Origin: Talinum fruticosum
Taxonomy: Eukaryota; Streptophyta; Magnoliopsida; Caryophyllales; Talinaceae
Reading direction: 5' to 3'
Assembly (NCBI GenBank): GCA_021018815.1
Contig: JAITYX010000086.1
Location: 1,178,001 to 1,242,000 of the forward strand
DNA length: 64,000 nt
In this document: positions 57,917-64,000 of the stretch, piece by piece
Layout of the letters: the number at the start of each line of letters is the position of its first letter
Position numbering within the stretch: position 1 is the first letter of the stretch
Made by a program: the position numbers and the translations under genes
The notes under the pieces: generated by a model
Database searches by the model: none
Seen by the model: the letters and a program-made list of their open reading frames with translations, nothing else
Told to the model about the DNA's origin: nothing

Positions 57917-58900
57917 TGAAGACTCACACTCGAGCCTAGATCATTCCGGTTACCACATAAAGACTTAGGTACGAACCTCATCCCTCCTAAGTTTTTATTA
58001 CAAGTCATTCCGAGCGTTATAGAAACTCCTATATAAGTTTTCATTCGATTCCGATCGATTCGAAAACACATTCTTGTTTATCTTCTCACATTGATGTTTC
58101 GAGTCACTCGGACATCACTCGAATTTATTACATGTTTAAATAATCTTTCTAACACTTCTTATCCGAGTTGTGACTGCATATTTCAAAGCAAAGTGAATTA
58201 CGAGTGTTAATTCATATTTCTAAGTCGAGTGTATTTGTTTAAGAGTTATTTGCCCAAATCAAGTCTATATACTTTGATGTTTTCACCCTTATAACTTAAT
58301 CTTTCTTAGGATCGACTCGATGAAATTTGAGTATAATGAATATTAGACTCGGAAAATTCCACTCTTCTAGGCCTAAGATAATTATTCACTTAATCATCTT
58401 AATTAATTTATTATCTATGCCTAATCTTGGACTAAAGTATTTTATACTTTGAGAACCAAAATTGTTTACCTTTGTAGGTTATCAAAACGAGATTATCTCA
58501 TTTTTGAATTACAAAAGTAACCGGCTTCAAGTCGTCAATCACTAGCGAGACAAGGCTTTTCTACTTCGTACAAGGCTCACACATTGTGTCGGGGTTGTCT
58601 GTTTCCAAAACTGGAAAAACTTCAGCGCTAAGATCAATGCTGGTCTCCACCTTACTTTTCATACAACGCTAGTTGATTGGAGCACCATTAGGAGTCAAGA
58701 GCCGTTGCATAACATTCACATCTCAACGGATCTCTTACGAGTGACTCGGAAGAACCGTTACAATGGTCGGGAAGGATTTCGTTCGAATACTGTCACAACG
58801 GCTAATCTGCTTGGTCATCTATAAATAGAAGCCACCTCTCAATACTTGAAGATTACTGGAATTATTGTTGAAACACATTACTTAACCAAAAGTCATTGTA
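57917..58900 (+). repeat. Copia-family LTR, cut by CACTA-2
   Basis: Starts TGAAGACTCACACTC inside the Tat/Ogre-like LTR and follows the family LTR through the hairpin (58433-58451), dyad CGAGTGACTCGG near 58739 and TATAAATA at 58820-58827, to 'aaagtcattgta'. At the equivalent point Copia-4 continues 'ttcactttcaatc', here the CACTA-2 TIR begins. Whether a full element lay here cannot be told. Confidence 0.88.
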
Positions 58901-58914
58901 CACTACTACAAAAC

Positions 58915-59265
58915 CGTAAAATAGCGACGGAAACCACTCGCCGCCAGCCTAGCTCCAGAATCGGCGACGGACACGGACACAAAATGACACCTGGATCATC
59001 CAATGACGGAATTAGCGACGGAACATGACGTCCATCGCTAATTTGGGGTCGGCGACGGATTAGCGACGGCATATTCCGTCGCTAATAATCTCAGCCGACG
59101 GAATATTCCGTCGCCGAGAGGTCGCTAGTAATTCGGACATTACAAAACCCCGAGAAAAAAATTTTAATTTACTCATCGGCAACGGAATATTCCGTCGCTA
59201 ATCCGTCGCCGACGCCAATTTTGTAATTAGCGACGGAACAGCGACGGATCTGTTCCATCGCTAAT
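58915..59265. repeat. Subterminal dyads of CACTA-2
   Basis: About a dozen copies of TAGCGACGGA in both orientations, several paired: ATTAGCGACGG / CCGTCGCTAAT at 59059-59086 with perfect 11-base arms, and the 18-base palindrome CGACGGAATATTCCGTCG at about 59097-59114. Confidence 0.88.
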
Positions 59266-59646
59266 TACGCATAAATCCGGAATCAGCTCGGCCGGTTCGC
59301 ATATCGCCGCGCAAACGAGAGAGCGAGAGCGAGAGCGAGTGCGACCCTTCCTCCGCTGATTCACCGCCGGCGACTACGCCCGCCGCTCGCTGCCGGCCGC
59401 CGCCCGCTGCCGGCCGCCGCCGGTTGAGGACCACCAAGGCCGAATAACCATCGTTCAGCTTGGTTTCACCCGACCCCTGCACCGCCGCTTCGCCGCCTGG
59501 GTGGAGGACCCGCCGACACACCGCCGCCGCTGCCGCCACACGCCGACCTTCGCCGTCGCCGCTCGTGCCGCCGCCAGTGCCGCCCATAATTTTGAGGTAT
59601 GCTTGTGTTGATTTTTGTACATTTATGGTTTTACAAAATTGAAATT

Positions 59647-60180
59647 GAAATTGATGAATATATGTAATTTGTTGGAAATTAATGTTGTTTGTGAATGAAT
59701 TTGAGAAGAAAAATGTGAAATTGTGTTGTTTATGGAGTAAATGTTATTGAAGTTAAATTTAGGGTTTTAAAAATTGTAACTTGAAATTGACAAATATATG
59801 TACTTTGGTGGGAATTAATGTTGTTTGTGAATGAATTTGAGAAGAAAAATGTGCAATTATGTTGTTTATGGAGTAAATGTTATGGAAGTTAAATTTAGGG
59901 TTTTGAACATTGTAACTTGAAATTGACGAATATATGTAATTTAGTGGAAATTAGTGTTGTTTGTGGATGAATTTGAATAGAAAAGTGTGCAATTGTGTTG
60001 TTTATGGAGTAAATGTTATTGAAGTTAAATTTAGGGTTTTAAAAAATGTAAGTCGAAATTGACGAATATATGTAATTTGGTGGAAATTAATGTTGATTGT
60101 GGATGAATTTGAATAGAAAAATGTGCAATTATGTTGGATTTGTTGGACATTATTGTTTAAGTTGAGGGAAATGGTTTTTG
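59647..60180. repeat. Four 136-bp tandem repeats in CACTA-2
   Basis: 'gaaattga' unit starts at 59647, 59783, 59919 and 60055, an exact 136-base spacing each time, with substitutions but no length change. The fourth unit fades after about 60135. AT-rich, non-coding. Confidence 0.92.
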
Positions 60181-60344
60181 TGATTTATATATGTGTAATT
60201 TTTGTTGTTTATTTGTGTGAGGTTGTTCACGCTAATTAGGTATGCTTATAGGTATGATTGCTTTACTTGTATGATAAGTTTAATTATATGTATATGAGTT
60301 TATTAAAAGGATCATAATTGGATAAAACAAAGCATATTTTGGGA

Positions 60345-60533
60345 GCTGCCATATTGGAAAGATCAATTGCTTCGCCATAACTTAGATGTGATGCACATTG
60401 AGAAGAACTTTTTGAGAATATAATTAACACTCGTTATGGATATTCTTGGTAAAACAAAGGATGACATCAAGGCAAGAATGGATTTGGAAGAGTTGTGTTT
60501 GCTATTGTTTATATGTTGTTTTATATGAAATCA
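60345..60533 (+). pseudogene. CACTA-2 TNP2 transposase fragment
   Basis: Transposase_21 piece: 'FWELPYWKDQLLRHNLDVMH' then 'IEKN', with the catalytic Asp of DVMH, a stop in place of the next conserved stretch, and 'MDILGKTKDDIKARMDLEEL'. It ends at 60533 where inverted Copia-5 enters. The rest of the transposase is outside the window or lost. Confidence 0.85.
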
Positions 60534-62104
60534 TGAAGGTTTGCTCGGGAAGAGTCCGAGTCATCCTAGAGGGGGTGAATAGGGTGATAGAAAATTCTTC
60601 GCGAAAACACACTCTTTTTGACAGAAAAGAGGCAAAGACGGTTTCGAGTCTAGACACGGGGTCGAAAAGATTGGACTCGAAAGCAATGAATCGGACGAAA
60701 CAAGAGTAGTTAGGCTGTCTCGAGTCTAGAATGAACTCGGAAAGAGAACTCGGAGATTTTACGTGGAAACCCTCCCGGGGCAGAAAACCACGGCCCGTGT
60801 CAATCAAGACACGAAGTCAAATCCACTATTTTGAGTCCACAAAATACCGTGAACCGATCGAACCCGAGTTGCTCCCTTGGACAACTCTATACAAGTTTTC
60901 CTAGACTCGAAGTTACCTTATCCGATCTAGTACTTCCTAGCTGAGATAACCCTTACAGCTAGGGACAACTAAGCTGAGTTAACCCTTACGGCTTAGTCAA
61001 GGGACCTTACAAAGAATGTAAGAAGAGTTTGTAATCGAGTACAAGACCTTACAACTCGAGAGTAATGAAGTACGAGTTGGAGTTGTAAGTTGAAGATTGA
61101 AAGTAGATACAATGACTTTTCCCAAGTATGTGTATTAACAATATAATCGGCAATCTTCAAGTCTTGTAAAGTGGCTTCTATTTATAGATGACCAGGCAGA
61201 GTAGCCGTTATCTTCATCTCGCTGACCGAGAGTCCTCTCGTGACCGTTGATAGAAGCTTTCGAGTCACTCGGAAAGTATCCGTTGAAATATGGACGTTGG
61301 ACAACGGTTTAACTCTCTTGGAAGTCCCAAAACCATCGGTTGTGTCTTGAAAAATGAGGTGGAAACCACCGTTAGGCTTAGCGTTCCAGTTTTCCGGATA
61401 TTGAAGCGGACGGCTTCGACACAATCTTCCGGGACTAAAGCAGGGAAGGTGAAAAGCCATATCTCGCTGGTGATTTGACGTTACGAACCCGGCTACTTTT
61501 GTAGTTTGAAAAGATATCCCCGATTGAATAACCTACAAAAGTAAAACACCTTCGGTTCTCAAAGTATAAAATACTTTGGTCCAAGGTTAGACACGGATAA
61601 TAAAATAATTATGATAATTACGCAATTGATTATCCGAGTCGAAAAGAAATGGAATTTTACGAGTCTAATATCCATGATACTCGGAATTCCATATGACTTA
61701 GTCTTATGCGAGGAATCAAGTTCTATAACGAATATCGAGTGGAAAAAGCTTGATATAGACTAAGCATGAGAATAACTATGAATACCGACTATGCAAACAA
61801 TAGAATAGAAAACCATAAGTCGGATTCCGAGTGAGAAACGGCGGAATACTCGGTATATTCGAAATGCGATTAATCTGAGTGAGAGTGGACTCGGAATAAA
61901 GAACTAGTTTTCCGAGTCGCTAACCGAAAGCGATAAAAGACATAAGTGAGGGCCGAATCAGTTAGAGAAAATACTATTTTACTCAAGTAAGTTTCTAAGA
62001 CACGAGAGAATGCCTTGGAATCAAAACTCTACATGAATAACATCGGTATACCCGATTCCTTTTGCATGACTCGAGAAAGATATTGAGTAGTGTCCGAGTC
62101 TTCA
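60534..62104 (-). repeat. Copia-5 3' LTR (inverted)
   Basis: Runs from TGAAGGTTTGCTCGG to CCGAGTCTTCA, 1571 bases. U3 hairpin at 61560-61578, dyad CGAGTCACTCGG near 61261-61272, reversed TATA box 61179-61186. Followed by polypurine tract and ORF3, so it is the 3' LTR of an element that continues beyond the right edge. Confidence 0.92.
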
Positions 62105-62116
62105 ATCTCCCCTTTT
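62105..62116 (-). other. Copia-5 polypurine tract
   Basis: ATCTCCCCTTTT reads AAAAGGGGAGAT on the minus strand and abuts the LTR. A second tract is at 62369-62383. Confidence 0.82.
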
Positions 62117-62499
62117 TGATGAAAGGCATTCCATACTTAAACGAAACTTTGTTAGAGGAAAATAGATTGATTCTGAGTGGTTTGCTCATGAGAAAGGCAT
62201 AGTGAGTAAATCGGAGCAGTATACTAATATATCGAGCAAAATAACATAAAGTATGCTTTAACAATAACTCGGAAAGATAAAGAACTCAGAAATTAATAAT
62301 GAAATGCATCACTTCATTAAGAAGAAATTACAAACTCCCCTAAACAAGACAACCAGTTTCGACTACATTTCTCCCCTTGCCTTTCAGCAAAAACAAGATA
62401 ACAAAGAGAAGGGAGAAAAGTACAAGTAATACACATTAGTTGTCCGGATAAAAAGAAAATATGAACGAAGAAATTCGGAGACACCGAGGAATTGGAGAC

Positions 62500-64000
62500 A
62501 CCGAGGAATTGTGACTCGGTGCATGGCTCCAACTAGGGAGGAGGGATTTCGAGTGGAGGCGGAGGTGCGCCGGCGCCGATACGATCTTGACGATGTGCTT
62601 GAGCGCGGCGAAGGGAGAACCGGAATTGTTCGCAGGGGCTCGGCTACGAGTGGGCGACCCGGAGAGAGTGGATCGAGGGTTCTTCCCTTGGGACCTCGAG
62701 GGCTGGAGGGGCTGCTCCGGCCGACTCGCCGGAGGAGCGAGATCTTCGACCCACTCGAGCTGCTGTCCGAGCCGAGTACGAGGATTTGAGCTTGGGAGCG
62801 GACCGACCCTCGAAGTTGCCACGGCCTCTTCTTCCCTTTGCCGGAAGGGCCTGCCTCGGCCGCGGGTTCCTCGAGCATCCTCCGCTGCATCTGCGGCATC
62901 TTCCTCTTCTTCCTCGGCTTCCTCGCTGTCCGAGGAGGTCGGCCGGGGCTCGAAGACGCCTCGGACGCGTCCGAGTCATCCCGGTCTCGAGCCGCCTTGG
63001 ACCGTCTCTCTCCGAGGAGCTCAGCCAGCTCCTTCGCTCCTTAACCAGCTCTCTCATCTCAAGAACGAGAGACTGCTGCTCTCGGATTTGGGACTCGACC
63101 GGTCTTTTGGTTGATGGTCGGACCACGAAGAACGGACTTGAAAGCCCCGAGCATGTCTCCGAGTTCGGAAGACACGGAGCCGATCTTGTCCATGAAAACA
63201 GGGGACAAGAGGGCGGAGAGAGTTTTGGAAGCACCTGAGGTGGAGGCACCACCAGGTGAAGAGGGAAGAGGGAGAGGGGTTGATTTCGAGTCCGAGGTGG
63301 AGAAGGAGGCCTCGGCTACGAGTTGTGAACCCGGACACCGGGGTTAGTTTCCTGGTATCCGTACCCTCGAAGTTCCTTCTTGCCGACCACAATGGTCGCC
63401 TCGGACACCGCGTTAGGGTCGAGAGGAAGAGGAACTTGAAATTGTTTGAAGACAAGGGTGAGAAGAGCACCGAAAGGAAGGGAGGTGTTCTTCTTGGTTT
63501 GGAGTTGAGCTGGCACAGCGGCCATCCGCTCAATGATGGAGGGGAAGAGGTCGACTTCGTATCCCTTCGGGATATCGAAGAGGGCTTTGAGATGCTTGGA
63601 GTTGGGGTTCTCCTTGCTTGGAATGCTGTGAGAAGAAGGTTCTCATCGGCAGAAAACACGAAGCCTGGCTTCGACTTCAAGCGAGTCACGTAAAAGTTAT
63701 TTCGGACCCGGGGAATTCTTTAGCGTACTTTTCAAAGAAGTCGTCGGCGACCTCGGTGAAGGGAATAGGGTTGCTTGTTCAAGAAGAGAGAAGAAACTTT
63801 GAACAGACGGTGAAGGAGGGAGGTGTTGATACTGAACAGTAATGTTACGAACCCGAGAGGTTAGAACATTTTCGAGTGGGAGAGATGAGTATAAAACTCG
63901 GAGACGAGTTCGGGATAGATGAACTCAGCTGAAACACAAGAAAGGGTAGACTCCGGTGGTTTGGATGTTGGACAACCAGGAGAATTTGGTTGTTGGGAAG
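62500..64000 (-). pseudogene. Copia-5 ORF3 (env-position protein), start beyond window
   Basis: Read leftward from the edge. The core begins with the 'FPTT-FSWL' phrase at 63999-63980. Then come 'ENLLLTAFQARRTPTPSISK' at about 63650-63590 (in an out-of-phase frame) and a 211-residue open frame at 63689-63054 that overlaps a 202-residue frame at 63252-62644. The helical segment 'SLVLEMRELVKERRSW' corresponds to the Copia-4 helix. The C-terminal part is GC-rich with RRGR-type runs. Longer open frames than in other copies suggest it is younger, though frameshifts are still present. Confidence 0.75.

Larger units (their letters stand above)
58901..60533 (+). mobile_element. CACTA-2 transposon, 5' part
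   Basis: The left terminal repeat CACTACTACAAAACCG begins at 58901 after GTA, the presumed three-base target. It is followed by subterminal 'tagcgacgga' dyads, a GC-rich leader (59280-59590) with a possible donor site 'ttgag|gtatgc' near 59592, a 136-bp tandem repeat that would be intronic, and a TNP2 exon. Its subterminal motifs differ from those of CACTA-1, so it is another family. Cut at 60533 by Copia-5. Confidence 0.85.

Noticed and set aside
59261..59587. 108-residue minus-strand Gly/Ala/Arg-rich frame
   Set aside because: GC-rich leader of CACTA-2 on the opposite strand to its transposase; no domain.
62587..63238. Plus-strand open frames of 150-175 residues
   Set aside because: They are antisense to Copia-5 ORF3 and exist because that region is GC-rich; composition is low-complexity.

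Overview
This is 64 kb of nuclear DNA from a flowering plant, probably a dicot, and as far as I can read it consists of transposable elements inserted into one another. The lineages recognised are all plant ones: Ty1/copia elements of the Sirevirus/Maximus type with a third ORF after pol, Athila-like and Tat/Ogre-like Ty3/gypsy elements, a gypsy solo LTR, L1-type LINEs with DUF4283 ORF1 proteins, and CACTA (TNP2) DNA transposons. I found no intact cellular gene, tRNA or rRNA. Nearly every coding region carries frameshifts and stops, so this looks like repeat-rich, probably heterochromatic, DNA. The species cannot be named from it.

Layout from left to right. 1-2347: partial Sirevirus-like LTR plus gag (Copia-1). 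2348-3782: LINE ORF1, minus strand. 3783-4211: inverted copia LTR fragment. 4212-6990: LINE ORF2 (endonuclease end, RT, zf-RVT), plus strand. 8505-9008: a second LINE ORF1, cut by Copia-2 (LTR 9009-10527, gag-protease to 14137). Copia-2 is split by a solo LTR of its own family (11090-12645) and ends where an Athila-like element enters (14138-22546). The Athila-like element holds a 3-kb gypsy solo LTR (17494-20484, perfect CTACA duplication), and its 3' LTR is cut by Copia-3. Copia-3 is inverted (22547-29039: 3' LTR, ORF3, pol) and meets head to head a plus-strand pol-ORF3 fragment (29040-32840). That fragment's ORF3 is cut by CACTA-1 (TIR at 32841).

CACTA-1 contains the most complete retrotransposon, Copia-4 (34615-45547: two 1.6-kb LTRs, PBS, gag, pol, ORF3, PPT). 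Its TNP2-like transposase lies to the right on the minus strand (45548-48730). A minus-strand Tat/Ogre-like element follows (about 49246-57916), with tandem repeats in both LTR and leader, a copia solo LTR inside its left LTR (49315-50909, perfect AAGAT duplication), gag, and no pol. Its right LTR is cut by another copia LTR (57917-58900). That LTR is cut by CACTA-2 (58901-60533), whose transposase is cut by the inverted Copia-5 (60534 to beyond the window end).

The copia elements form one family. Every LTR that includes the region has a 19-nt U3 hairpin, and most have a CCGAGT-G-ACTCGG dyad 70-90 bp upstream of a TATA box. ORF3 is preceded by a second TATA-like box in three of three copies where the region is visible, which suggests a separate ORF3 transcript. 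CACTA-1 also carries five successive subterminal hairpins and a 113-nt precursor-like foldback. The window is therefore mainly a record of insertion order and decay.
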